DNA from: Tritrichomonas musculus
Lineage: Eukaryota > Parabasalia > Tritrichomonadida > Tritrichomonadidae
Assembly (NCBI GenBank): GCA_039105265.1
Contig: JAPFFF010000449.1
Coordinates: forward strand, 1-22,522
Length of the DNA stretch: 22,522 nt
Direction of reading: 5' to 3'
Positions within the stretch are counted from its first letter, which is position 1. Each line of letters begins with the position of its first letter. Under the pieces are notes generated by a model that saw only the letters and a list, made by a program, of their open reading frames with translations, was not told the origin of the DNA and did no database searches. Made by a program: the position numbers and the translations under genes. Below, piece by piece: positions 1-8,818 of this stretch.

Positions 1-190
1 TTGTTCTTGATATTATGTATTTCTCTGTCATAGAACAATAAGATTCAATTCCTTCATAGCCATATCCATTGATAATGATTGATAATATCTCTTTCAAGTT
101 TCTTTTGATCTTTTCAATGTTTTTTGGTTTGTGTACATTTCTTTCTAATAATTCTTGAAAAGTTGAATGTCTTAATGTATGTTGATTCAT
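1..190 (-). CDS. Unrecognised protein, N-terminal 63 codons (partial)
   Basis: An open frame starts with ATG at 190-188 on the minus strand and runs off the left edge without a stop. The peptide begins MNQHTLRHSTFQELLERN and continues as a Lys/Glu/Ile-rich, probably helical segment; no domain is recognisable in 63 residues. Support for a real start is an initiator-type TCACT on the minus strand at 208-204, with its A 16 nt before the ATG, the short leader expected for a trichomonad gene. The amino-acid composition is balanced, unlike the Phe/Ile/Tyr/Asn-rich frames that random AT-rich DNA gives. Function unknown. Confidence 0.5.
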   Translation of the reverse strand, partial: MNQHTLRHSTFQELLERNVHKPKNIEKIKRNLKEILSIIINGYGYEGIESYCSMTEKYIISRT

Positions 191-203
191 GAAAAACAAT
201 AAA

Positions 204-208
204 AGTGA
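204..208 (-). promoter_or_regulatory. Initiator (Inr)-like motif TCACT
   Basis: On the minus strand TCACT matches the trichomonad initiator consensus TCA(+1)YW and lies 16 nt before the ATG of the left-edge gene. The motif is short and such matches arise often by chance in AT-rich DNA, so position is the main support. Confidence 0.35.
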
Positions 209-833
209 AGTAAATATAAACTAAAATTTTTGAACTTCACAAAAAGTCATAAGTAATAAAATTTTCTTTGAAATTTTCACAACTTTCTCAAAAGTCAGAA
301 CATAGATAATTGAATGTTAATTTTTTATTATTTCATTCAATTGTTTCTATCTTAAAAAATAAATCATAATAAAAAATGCTTTTGTTCTACAAATATGCAT
401 GACAAATTTGTATATATATTAATTCAATGATAAAGTATTTTGAAAATGCTGCATTAAGTTATTTTAATTAAAATTATTAAGAGGATATTTGAATTCATAT
501 AACTTTTCAATAATTTCAAAGCCTATGAGAATATATTTTCAATAAAGTTTTGTATAAAAAAAAATAAATCTAATTCAAAACTTTATATTTATATTATTTC
601 ATTTTTAACCATATTTCCATTAACATATTATCGATAATTTTTTTTTTTACTTTTTAATACTTTTTTTAAAAGGATTGTCTCAAATTTTTATTTTTTTAAT
701 AATCTTGCTTGATATGTACTATTTTCAAATTCAAATTAAATAAAAAATAAGGAATATAAAAAAATTCTTACAATTTTAGAGAGGAATAATCGAAGATAAT
801 CCAATTTTATGAATTTTTTCTAAAAAGAAAATA

Positions 834-899
834 TTTGATAAATCTATAAAAAAGCATGAATAGATATTCACGCTTTTTAATATTTCAGGATTTATCAAA
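834..899. repeat. Two-tier imperfect palindrome (66 bp)
   Basis: Outer arms TTTGATAAATC (834-844) and GATTTATCAAA (889-899) are exact reverse complements. Inside them AAAAAGCATGAAT (849-861) pairs at 12 of 13 positions with ATTCACGCTTTTT (866-878) around a 4-nt loop. It could be a small snap-back element remnant or a structured non-coding sequence; no gene lies nearby. Confidence 0.5.
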
Positions 900-2461
900 A
901 AGTTTCTCATTGACCGTGTATAAACTGAAAAAGTTCTAAAAACTATTTTCAGATAAACTTTTTCTAATTACTCAGCCAATTAAAAATAGAAATTAAAATC
1001 ATCTAAATAAAAAAAAAAAAGTAAAATGTTAAAAAAAAATTTTTTTGCCTGAAATAAAAAATTGATTTTAAAAACATCTTATATTTATGACCATATTACT
1101 AGATATCAAATAATTTATTTAAAATTGTTATTATTATTATAAGATATGCTTATTTATATATATTTCCAAAAATTGAAATAAAAACCTAAAATTATTTTTA
1201 ATACTATTCAATTGTATCAAAAGTTAAAATAATTAAAATGGCCATTATCACGATTTAAATAGTGATAAAATGATATATTCATTTTAATTTATTATAATTA
1301 AATAATATAATAAGTATATTATATGTTAGTAAATATATTAATTAATATAATAAATAGATAAGAGCAATAATAAATTTTAGTTAAAATTTTAATTTTAATT
1401 CAAATTTTACAATTATCCATTATTTTTATAAAAACTGATTTCATTCCAAAACGCTTTTTTTTCGTTTTCAAGGCAATATATTGATTTCAAAATCAAATTA
1501 GGGTATTTGTTATGCAGTATTAAATACGATAAAAACATTTTATTACGAAATGCTGCAATTTTCATTATCCAAATTTTTCAATTGTTTGCTTTTCAACTAT
1601 TGTATCAAGCATTTTTAATCAATACATTTGGTATCGATTATATATACACTTTAATGATTTCTAACAATTCTCCTTCTACAAGAGCCGACTTGAAAAATAA
1701 AAATTTTCATGTTGTAAAATCAAAATTATTTTATCCCTACCAAAAAAATGTATTTTTTAGTGTTGACATCAAATATGGATGTAAAATATTCATATTAAAA
1801 AAATATTTCATCCAAATTCCATGAGGACTAGCAGATCAAGAATTGGTGTTTTCAAAATTATAAAAAAATTCATTATTTCTCATCATCTACGTAGCATTGT
1901 TTAACAATAATTGACAAATATTTATAGATGCATGGCATATATATATAATATCATAATTTTATTAATAAAAAACCATTCAAGTAATAATTGCATAATCCTA
2001 ATTTTTGTTATTTTATTTTTTTCCTTTTTTATTCATTTTTCTGAGAAAAATACAAAATTTAGAATATTTTACGTTCATCTGTGTTGATTAGAAGTTGAAA
2101 ATTTGATTTGATAGCTCTGTGGAGCTCCTTTTTTTCTGTACATTTGAATGCCCCTCAGAAAAGATTGAATTTGCATAGAAATAAATTCAATGATCATACA
2201 ATTCATTCAAGCAGCACATAGAATAAATTAAAAGATTTCAAAAAAAAGAAAAGCCAACTTTACCCTTAAAAGTTCTTTTCGAAGTTAGATAAATATCATA
2301 AAAATATAAATATTATCAGTGTTTCTAATTGTGAACACATTTATCAATGCTATTTAACAAATATTTCATGTTATTATTTATAAACAAATATTATATATAT
2401 GACTATAACTACTGTTAAATAACAGAAATGATCATCATATTGCCATCAATACTATCGGGTC

Positions 2462-2478
2462 AACCGTCGATGACGGTT
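2462..2478. repeat. Short GC-rich hairpin
   Basis: AACCGTC, loop GAT, GACGGTT: a perfect 7-bp stem and a local GC island in otherwise AT-rich intergenic DNA. Function unknown. Confidence 0.45.
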
Positions 2479-3123
2479 AAATATTAAAGATTGTAAATTG
2501 TAATCAATAACCCAAAAATTTTCAATGATAAAAAGCATTAATAACTTGTTCATCAATAGTATTTTTTTGTATTGACTTTATAATGCATCTATAACACTTA
2601 ATATATATTTTGATTATATACATTTATAAATATAAAGATTTAATTCAATGCAATTGAGATGAAATAATAATTAGTCTCTCTTTTGTGATTAACTTTCAAA
2701 TTGGCTTGTTAATACTATAAAAAAAAGTTTTTTTTATTGACTTTATAAGGATATATCCTTTGCATTTCAAAAACTGCTGATATTTGTATAGAATGAATCT
2801 GATCAGGCATAATTTGATAATAAAAGAACAAGTAATAATTATTATTTACCATTTTTTCCCCATATGTATAAAAAAAATATAAATACTAATATCAATGCAT
2901 TTAAGCTTTAAATTGCAAAATTCATATCCATTTTGGCCAAATTTAGATGGTCCTGAAGGATTTATAATAGCTTTTTTATACTGAGATAATATCATCAATC
3001 TTCTTATCAATTATCTACCTTCTCTCAAAAAATGAATACAAAAAATTGCGAATTTCTGAATAATTCAAATATCGGTCCATTCAAAATTTATTCTTTTCAA
3101 AATTTAAAAAGAATAAAAAATTA

Positions 3124-3865
3124 TAGTGGTCCTAAAAAATATTGATAAGAAATTTGAGAGAAATTTTCATGTTTCATTGAAAAAATTGAGAAAATTTATT
3201 TAAAAATAATTTGAGAGAATTTTAAAATTCGTTTCAAATTCATTCAAATTTAATGACCTATTCATGAATATATGAATCAATTGTTGGTCAATCTTTTGAC
3301 CTTTTATTTATAGGTTTTCTTTACCAAAAAATACAAACGAACGCTATAACTTAATCGCAAGTGGTTCTGCAATCGCACAATTTTAATAAAAGCAAAACAG
3401 CTGATGCATTAAGTATTTCGTTAAATTGCGTCAAAGCAGTAGCTAAATAGATTGATGAAGGGAGACCAGAAAAAACACAACCCTGCCTACCACAAATATT
3501 AACAAATGAAATCAAGTATTTCATGTGCGTTAAAGCAATAATGTTTCCTGAAATCCCTGGAGCTGAAATGGCAAATGTTTCCTGAACACACATTTTATTC
3601 TTTATATGGAATAATCTAAGTTTAGCAACAAACAATTCTTTGATTGATTCTTTTCCAAAGAAATTGAAACAATGCCTCGAAGTGCAAGGCAATCAAGTAA
3701 GATTTTAATTTTAATTTTTAATAAAAAATCAACTTTTTCAATTGCCGAAAAAATATTGATAAGAAATTTAACTTTTTAAATTAAAAATTTTAAAAATAAA
3801 ATAACTTTTGTTAACGACGATTAACTATTGAATTCATTTCTTATCAATATTTTTTAGGAACACTA
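3124..3865 (+). mobile_element. Decayed Tc1/mariner-like DNA transposon, about 742 bp
   Basis: The two ends are inverted repeats of about 30 bp with only one or two mismatches. The left end is 3124-3153, starting TAGTGGTCCTAAAAAATATT, and the right end is 3836-3865, finishing GGAACACTA. Each is flanked by TA (3122-3123 and 3866-3867), the target duplication of the Tc1/mariner family. The interior (about 3355-3712) keeps a helix-turn-helix-like stretch. At about 742 bp it is far shorter than a whole element (usually 1.2-1.5 kb), so the catalytic domain is missing. A further copy of the terminal repeat sits in direct orientation at about 3749-3772, which makes an inner inverted pair with the right end and suggests rearrangement or nesting. 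The right end is only 65 bp from the CK1 start codon. Confidence 0.65.
3355..3712 (+). pseudogene. Remnant of a Tc1/mariner-type transposase N-terminal (HTH) domain
   Basis: In the frame beginning TCG at 3355 one can read SQVVLQSHNFNKSKTADALS, then further residues ending AVAK, and after a stop IDEGRPEKTQ followed by more helical sequence. The pattern resembles the paired helix-turn-helix DNA-binding domain of Tc1/mariner transposases: a helix, a short 'N-K-S-x-T-A' turn, a recognition helix, then a G-R-P linker. Several in-frame stops interrupt it and no DDD/DDE catalytic part follows, so it is a broken fragment. It lies wholly inside the pair of TIRs, which supports the assignment. The antisense frame over the same bases is a shadow. 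Confidence 0.45.
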
Positions 3866-3915
3866 TAGTTCAATTCAAAATTTCAATGAAATTTAAATTT
3901 TTTGATATATTGATG

Positions 3916-3920
3916 TCATA
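3916..3920 (+). promoter_or_regulatory. Inr-like motif TCATA before the CK1 gene
   Basis: TCATA fits TCA(+1)YW, with its A 13 nt before the ATG at 3931. The placement agrees with the short leaders of trichomonad mRNAs. It lies 51 bp beyond the right end of the Tc1/mariner-like remnant. Confidence 0.4.
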
Positions 3921-3930
3921 ATCTTTATTT

Positions 3931-5079
3931 ATGGAGTTTCATCTAAATCGAATTGTTTTAAATAAAGGAGAAGTCATTGATGGATATAAAATTGCATGTT
4001 TACTTGGGCAAGGTGGATATGGCGATGTTTACAAAGTTACAAATTCACATGGAAAAGAATTTGCTATGAAAACAGAGTATTTAAACTCGCCTAAGAAAGC
4101 TCTAGAGTCTGAGATCAAAATTATTAAAAAGCTTCATAGTCCATATTTTCCGAAATATTATTCAGATGGCGAAACAAAAGATTTTAAATATTTAATAGTG
4201 GATACTCTTGGTCCATCAATTGGAGATATTCAAAAATTAGACAGTGAAGCAATAACAACAGAATTCACATACAATTTTGCATTGCAAAGTCTTTCAATAA
4301 TAGAGAAATTGCATGAATGCGGTTATATTCATCGCGATATAAAACCAACCAATTTTTTACTTAAACGAGACCAAAAACATCCATTAAATCTCATCGATTT
4401 CGGCATTTCAAAACCTTATATTAATTTTGAAAATGGAGAGATTCTTGAACCTGTTCCCAGTCGATATAAAGGAACCAGAAAATATGCATCTGTTAATTCG
4501 CACAATGGTAAAGATTTAGGCAGATGCGATGATCTTTTTTCTTGGTTTTATTGCATTATTGAAATGAAGATGGGTAAATTGCCTTGGAATGACATTAAAA
4601 ATTATGATGAAGTTAAAAAAATGAAACAAAATCAAGTTTCAACAGTAATTAAGCCTTATCCAGAATTGGTAAAAATTTATGATTATTTAATTGAACTAAA
4701 ATTTAAAGATAAGCCAGATTATGATTTTTTAAGATCGATTATAACAGAAAAAATGGAAAAAGATGGTTTCAATTCTGAATCTTTTAATTGGATTGATTTT
4801 TATGATAAGATGAAAAAACTTAAAAAAACAATTGAAGTATGTCCAAATAATCAGAATAAAAGCGATAATAAAAAAGATAGTAATAAAAAGGAAGCAGTTA
4901 ATCAAAATAATTTTGTAGTTAATAAGATTCATACCAATCAATTTCCTAGCCAGCAAAATGAAAAGCGCCAAAAGAAAGTAATACAAGAAGAAAAGCATAA
5001 CAAACATAACAAAAAAGTGAAAAAAAGTGGAAAAAATCATAAAAATAAGTCAGATGGGAAAGATTGTTTATTATCATAA
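3931..5079 (+). CDS. Casein kinase 1 family (TTBK-like) Ser/Thr kinase with a CaaX-type C-terminus
   Basis: Complete 382-residue protein kinase. Visible motifs: glycine loop GQGGYGDVY (26-34), ATP lysine in AMK (K47), an alpha-C glutamate near E61, catalytic loop HRDIKPTN (134-141), metal-binding DFG (156-158). The CK1-specific GTRKYASVNSH (181-191) replaces the usual APE, and GRCDDLFSW (197-205) follows as in tau-tubulin-kinase-like CK1s. The catalytic domain fills residues 18-295. The tail (about 297-382) is Lys/Asn-rich and strongly basic, ending DGKDCLLS. A cysteine fourth from the end followed by L-L-S fits a CaaX prenylation box, and with the polybasic run before it would target the kinase to membranes (inference). 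All catalytic residues are present, so it should be active. The start is the first ATG after an Inr-like motif. Confidence 0.93.
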   Translation: MEFHLNRIVLNKGEVIDGYKIACLLGQGGYGDVYKVTNSHGKEFAMKTEYLNSPKKALESEIKIIKKLHSPYFPKYYSDGETKDFKYLIVDTLGPSIGDIQKLDSEAITTEFTYNFALQSLSIIEKLHECGYIHRDIKPTNFLLKRDQKHPLNLIDFGISKPYINFENGEILEPVPSRYKGTRKYASVNSHNGKDLGRCDDLFSWFYCIIEMKMGKLPWNDIKNYDEVKKMKQNQVSTVIKPYPELVKIYDYLIELKFKDKPDYDFLRSIITEKMEKDGFNSESFNWIDFYDKMKKLKKTIEVCPNNQNKSDNKKDSNKKEAVNQNNFVVNKIHTNQFPSQQNEKRQKKVIQEEKHNKHNKKVKKSGKNHKNKSDGKDCLLS

Positions 5080-5533
5080 TATATTAGAGATATTTTTAAT
5101 AGAATAAATGTTGTTTTAATTTTGTAAATAATTTCATTTCTTATTTATATATTAAAAAGAAAAAATATCAAATGTAATCTTTATTTCTACTAATGAATGG
5201 CATATACCAAAAGTGAAAGTATTTAGTCTTATTAATGAAGAAGAATACTTAAGAATATATAAATATGAAAATAGATGAAAGTGTTTTAATCAATGTTTAA
5301 TTTGACCTGAAATTTCAAAGAACCAATTTGATCAAATTAATTTGATTTATTTCATATATTGATATTACTTTTTTTTAAAAGTCAATATAAAGATTATAAC
5401 AAATAAATATTATATTTGTAATAATTAATTTAATATACATATGAAAATATTTACATTTTTTTTATAATTTAGTTTTCCTCAGAAAAGTTTATAAAAACAT
5501 TCAAAAAGTTTATTTTATATAATTTGAAAAGAA
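5080..5533. other. Intergenic: CK1 trailer and leader of the split kinase-Sel1 gene
   Basis: AT-rich spacer of about 450 bp. It holds a 14-bp palindrome AATTTGATCAAATT (5327-5340) and nothing else I can assign. I see no clear TCAYW initiator within 30 nt of the ATG at 5534. Confidence 0.5.
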
Positions 5534-5719
5534 ATGCTGCAAATCTTTAAAGAATTCCAAAATCTTTTAATAAATGGTGATATAGAAATGGAATACAGTC
5601 TATTTAACGAAACAATTTACAAGTTTTCATTTACTTTTCTTACAAAAGAAAATATTAATCATTTATTGAACATGAAAACAAAATCTTTTGAATTTATTCT
5701 AATCGATCAAATTATTAAT
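5534..5719 (+). pseudogene. 5' fragment of a kinase plus Sel1-repeat gene, cut by a transposon
   Basis: Sixty-two codons (starts MLQIFKEFQNLLINGDIEME) from the first ATG after an in-frame TGA. The frame runs into the transposon at 5720, whose first bases supply a TAG stop. Its last five bases, TTAAT (5715-5719), recur at 12881-12885 beyond the insertion. After removing the insert and one TTAAT, this frame runs directly into the frame at 12886, giving a single host frame of 1,133 codons. No domain is visible in the fragment; it would be the helical N-terminus ahead of the kinase domain. As it stands it can encode only a 62-residue peptide. Confidence 0.8.
5715..5719. repeat. Target-site duplication TTAAT (left copy)
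   Basis: TTAAT directly abuts the first base of the element's inverted repeat and matches 12881-12885. A 4-bp TTAA duplication is formally possible. However, the base before the internal A copies is A, not T, so the fifth base is best read as host target. Confidence 0.8.
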
Positions 5720-6682
5720 TAGAACATAGGAAACTCTCGAGATATGTCGATATGCTTCGAAATTAATAATATATACTCACCATAGATAGTTATTGATGAT
5801 TTCAGATTTTAAGCGAAATCGCGGCGGAGAGTCTTTCAAAAAGTTGTGATTTTCATAACGAGTCTCCAGACGTAAATGTAAAAATGTTTCAAAATTTATG
5901 GTATTATAAGAATATATATTGCAAGCATCTTAATATATATCAATTGCTATATTTTTATTAGCTTCGCTTTGCATCGAGTTATTAATAAAATATATTTCAA
6001 AAATTTGATTTTTGTATTTTTGCATTAAATGTCAGAAAAAAAAATAGGTGTACCTACATAATTAGTATAACAATAATTGCATTACTGTATTGTATATGAT
6101 TATAAAATTATAGGATTGTATGCTTATTGTATATAGAGTAATAACCAAAAACTCCTATCCGTGAAGAATGAGATTTTTTATATTAAGATAAAAATACAAA
6201 AAAACTCGTTACTAACAATATCGGCCAAAATTCAATATTTTTACCCAAAAATTGGTTATTTGTCTTATTATGATGTTAAAAACACGATTAAGCAAAAAAA
6301 TTGCGCATTATAAGTATATATCCCGAGATAAAGCGATTTACACTATTTTTAGCCGATTTTACGATTTTTTTTGGAAAAAACGATTCCAGAACAGAGCCAA
6401 CGAATGACCGGTATATTACATTTATCTTAAATAGTAGTATACATTGCATTATATATTATATTAAATTTTTAGAAAAATCGTCCGCCAAATTTTCGAGAAA
6501 AATCAATTACAAAATTATACTACATTTGAATAGAAATTCCTCTCAATTTTGGCAACTTTCTTTGATCATATCTCAGTATATACGCAAAATTAGGGAAACG
6601 TTTTCTATTAAAATATTCTTATAATATGATATACTTTATTATATATTAATTTCAAAAGATTATGAGAGTTTCCTATGTTCTA
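5720..6682 (+). repeat. Repeat A, copy 1 (963 bp, bounded by 19-bp inverted repeats)
   Basis: Starts TAGAACATAGGAAACTCTC and ends with its exact reverse complement. The similarity continues less perfectly inward: both ends carry GAAATTAAT followed by an AT-rich run and a TATA(C/T)-type stretch within about 60 bp. The rest is AT-rich and non-coding; a 107-codon frame at 6301-6624 opens only from TTG and has no known domain. A GC-richer patch (about 5815-5875) has GGAGAGTC and GAGTCTCC as near-complementary arms. Alone, a copy of A would look like a MITE. Confidence 0.88.
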
Positions 6683-6762
6683 TAATTTTTCGTGGTCATG
6701 CTTTTTTTTCCTTTCAAATTTAAAAACCTCTGAAATTTTCAATATAGAATCATTTTTTTTTA
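6683..6762 (+). promoter_or_regulatory. Transposase leader and promoter region, copy 1
   Basis: Eighty bases between the end of A and the ATG. TCATT at 6750-6754 fits the trichomonad initiator TCA(+1)YW with its A 11 nt before the start codon, so the transposase seems to use host-style transcription starts. The Inr lies in T rather than in A. Confidence 0.4.
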
Positions 6763-8739
6763 ATGGCGCCTAAGCGAAATCCATCATGGTTTACTCCCGA
6801 AACAGGAGCAAAAGCAAGATCTCAGCAAACTTACGAAAAGCTCTTAGAAGACAATCAAAGATTACAAGGTGAAAATGAAAGGTTAATTTTGGAGAATACA
6901 AGGCTAAAAAGACAAATAGCAGACTTACTGAAAATTAAATTGAATATACCAGAAGACAAACAAAAAACGATTAATATTAGTCCAATAGTATTAAGATTCA
7001 TCGGCGCTACATGGGATAATATAACAAAATTTCCTCAAGGAAGACGTTATGATGGACTTCACGAATTCTTTGCACTGTTAAGCATGATGAGTCCACATTA
7101 CTTCAATATTTTAAATACTAATTTATTGTTCCCAACATATAAAACTGCTTCAACATATAGAAAGCAAGCTCTCGCTAATTTAGGAATACATGACGACATT
7201 TTTAATGGCGATATACAAAATATTTTGAATATCATGTCAAGGTTTTTACCAAATAATTTTACTGGAAAAGGAGTTATCATGGTTGATGCTGCATATGTTA
7301 CACCGTATGTCAAAGTAAACAAAAATGGTAGGATTGATGGCGTGCTAAATCTCAAAGAGATCGATCCAGAATTAGCAGAAACATTTATTAATGATGACAA
7401 CGAATTTTTAGAATTTATTAAATTAAATTATAACTCAGTGATACAAGCAGAATTCGGTATGACATTTGCACCATTAAATCCAGAATTTAAACAGTTTCCA
7501 ATTGCATGTATTCCGTCGACATCAGGTAAGGCAACACAAGAGTTACGCGAAAAAATTGAATCGATCATATCACTCATGCCAAAAAACATAAGTATTATCG
7601 GATTAGGCACTGATGGTGACAACACTTATAGCATATATGCAAATATATTCATCGACAAAATTATTGGTAACTTCGAAAGATTCCTAAGTCTTGGTGCTGT
7701 TGGTATAATTAAAATATTTGCAGTATTAATTCATTTTTCAGATCCATTGCACCTGACAAAAAGAGATCGTTACAGAAAATCCTCTCTTGAAGAATTCCTA
7801 GTTTCTCCATATGATTCTTATGAAACACGGTCTGCAGAAGATTTAAAAACTATTGGAATTGCTCCTTACTTATTGGATAACAACAAAGGACGTAAAATGG
7901 AAGATGACCTCCCAAAAAAATTGTTTACTTTACAAACAATTCAAAAAATAATTGATAACGAAGACTTTTATTTACTTTTATCAATGCTTCCTTCTACACT
8001 CTTACTAGAGGCACTATTCAGGAATTCACTAAGTCGGCAAGAGACTATTGACTATCTTTTACTTGGTGCAAGTATTGTATTGATTTATTATCTTATGCAA
8101 CAATATGTCATTGAACACAACTTAAAAATCTATCGTGTGCAGCCCAATACCTATAAGAAAATGAGATGTTTCACAGATAATTGGTGTAAACAATACATAT
8201 TTACTGCAATTGGAATTGCATCTCAAATAATCACTGAAGAAGCTATTGATACAGGTGCATGCAGTTCACACTACCAAGAACACAATTTTGCAAATGTTCG
8301 GAGGCATAATAAAAAAGATGACAGCCACGTGAATTTCCAGAAATCAATGAAATACATTCTATTGGAGCACGAATTGTACAAGAACATGCCTATTGAAGAA
8401 AAAGTTCCAGAATCACGAAGTGACAGTGGGAAGAAAATTTTTGACAACACTCCAGTTGAAGAACGTCCAATAATTTACTATCTTCGGCAAGCATTGTACC
8501 TTTGGAAGAATGTTCAAATTGTAAGAAAAATGCCATTATTGAATTTAATCGATCCAGAGCCAAGAAAAATGCCATTTCAAGAGTTAAGTGGGATTTTGGG
8601 GAATTTTTATGAAAAAAATCGACGTTCAATTTCTACCAAATCAACGGGCATGATAAAAACAGCTGGCTTGAACAACATGATATTTTGGAATGCTGATGAG
8701 CAGTTGAATAACTTGGTTAATGATGATGATTCTGAATAA
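6763..8739 (+). CDS. DDE-type transposase with N-terminal leucine zipper, copy 1
   Basis: Intact 658-residue protein from the first ATG, 11 nt after an Inr-like motif. Residues 23-57 form a leucine zipper with Leu at 27, 34, 41, 48 and 55 and Asn at 31, 38 and 45, suggesting dimerisation. An RNase H-like catalytic core follows. The strand VIMVDAAYVTPYV (171-183) gives the first Asp (D175). GLGTDGDNTYS (280-290) resembles the TDG turn of P/hAT-type enzymes. DPLHLTKRDR (327-336) holds the second Asp (D327) in a D-x2-H signature, and SSHYQEHNFANVRR (501-514) offers E506 as the third acidic residue. The C-terminus is acidic (NDDDSE). The D-x2-H core is known from P, Kolobok and hAT-like superfamilies, but I cannot place it in one; no THAP or zinc finger is visible. 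The stop lies 79 bp before the next A. Confidence 0.82.
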   Translation: MAPKRNPSWFTPETGAKARSQQTYEKLLEDNQRLQGENERLILENTRLKRQIADLLKIKLNIPEDKQKTINISPIVLRFIGATWDNITKFPQGRRYDGLHEFFALLSMMSPHYFNILNTNLLFPTYKTASTYRKQALANLGIHDDIFNGDIQNILNIMSRFLPNNFTGKGVIMVDAAYVTPYVKVNKNGRIDGVLNLKEIDPELAETFINDDNEFLEFIKLNYNSVIQAEFGMTFAPLNPEFKQFPIACIPSTSGKATQELREKIESIISLMPKNISIIGLGTDGDNTYSIYANIFIDKIIGNFERFLSLGAVGIIKIFAVLIHFSDPLHLTKRDRYRKSSLEEFLVSPYDSYETRSAEDLKTIGIAPYLLDNNKGRKMEDDLPKKLFTLQTIQKIIDNEDFYLLLSMLPSTLLLEALFRNSLSRQETIDYLLLGASIVLIYYLMQQYVIEHNLKIYRVQPNTYKKMRCFTDNWCKQYIFTAIGIASQIITEEAIDTGACSSHYQEHNFANVRRHNKKDDSHVNFQKSMKYILLEHELYKNMPIEEKVPESRSDSGKKIFDNTPVEERPIIYYLRQALYLWKNVQIVRKMPLLNLIDPEPRKMPFQELSGILGNFYEKNRRSISTKSTGMIKTAGLNNMIFWNADEQLNNLVNDDDSE

Positions 8740-8818
8740 AAGATAATTTTTTCATTTCACTTTTTATATATAGAAATATTTGAATATTTTATGACATGTC
8801 AAAAATTTTAAAAAAATA

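Larger units (their letters stand above)
191..3121. other. AT-rich intergenic region, no convincing gene
   Basis: About 2.9 kb of very AT-rich DNA with many homopolymer runs. I found no frame with gene-like composition and a plausible ATG. Visible structure is limited to an imperfect palindrome at 834-899, a GC-rich 7-bp-stem hairpin at 2462-2478, and a 14-bp palindrome near 2748-2761. A frame at 1507-1824 opens only from TTG and looks like chance. Confidence 0.6.

Noticed and set aside
1507-1824. 105-codon frame in the left intergenic region
   Set aside because: TTG start, hydrophobic AT-driven composition, no motif and no initiator at a suitable distance.
2895-2984. 29-codon frame with a protein-like stretch (PNLDGPEGF)
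   Set aside because: Too short to support; could be a gene fragment but there is no continuation in any frame.
3351-3692. 113-codon minus-strand frame
   Set aside because: It is antisense to the HTH-like transposase remnant lying between the TIRs, and starts from TTG.
6301-6624. 107-codon frames inside A (also 9400-9723 and 12499-12822)
   Set aside because: They open only from TTG, have no nearby ATG, are rich in Ile/Phe/Lys/Asn and show no domain; probably chance frames in the non-coding repeat.
7098-8629. Antisense frames across the transposase (65-100 codons), repeated in the second copy
   Set aside because: Shadows of the strong sense frame, kept only because the two copies are identical.
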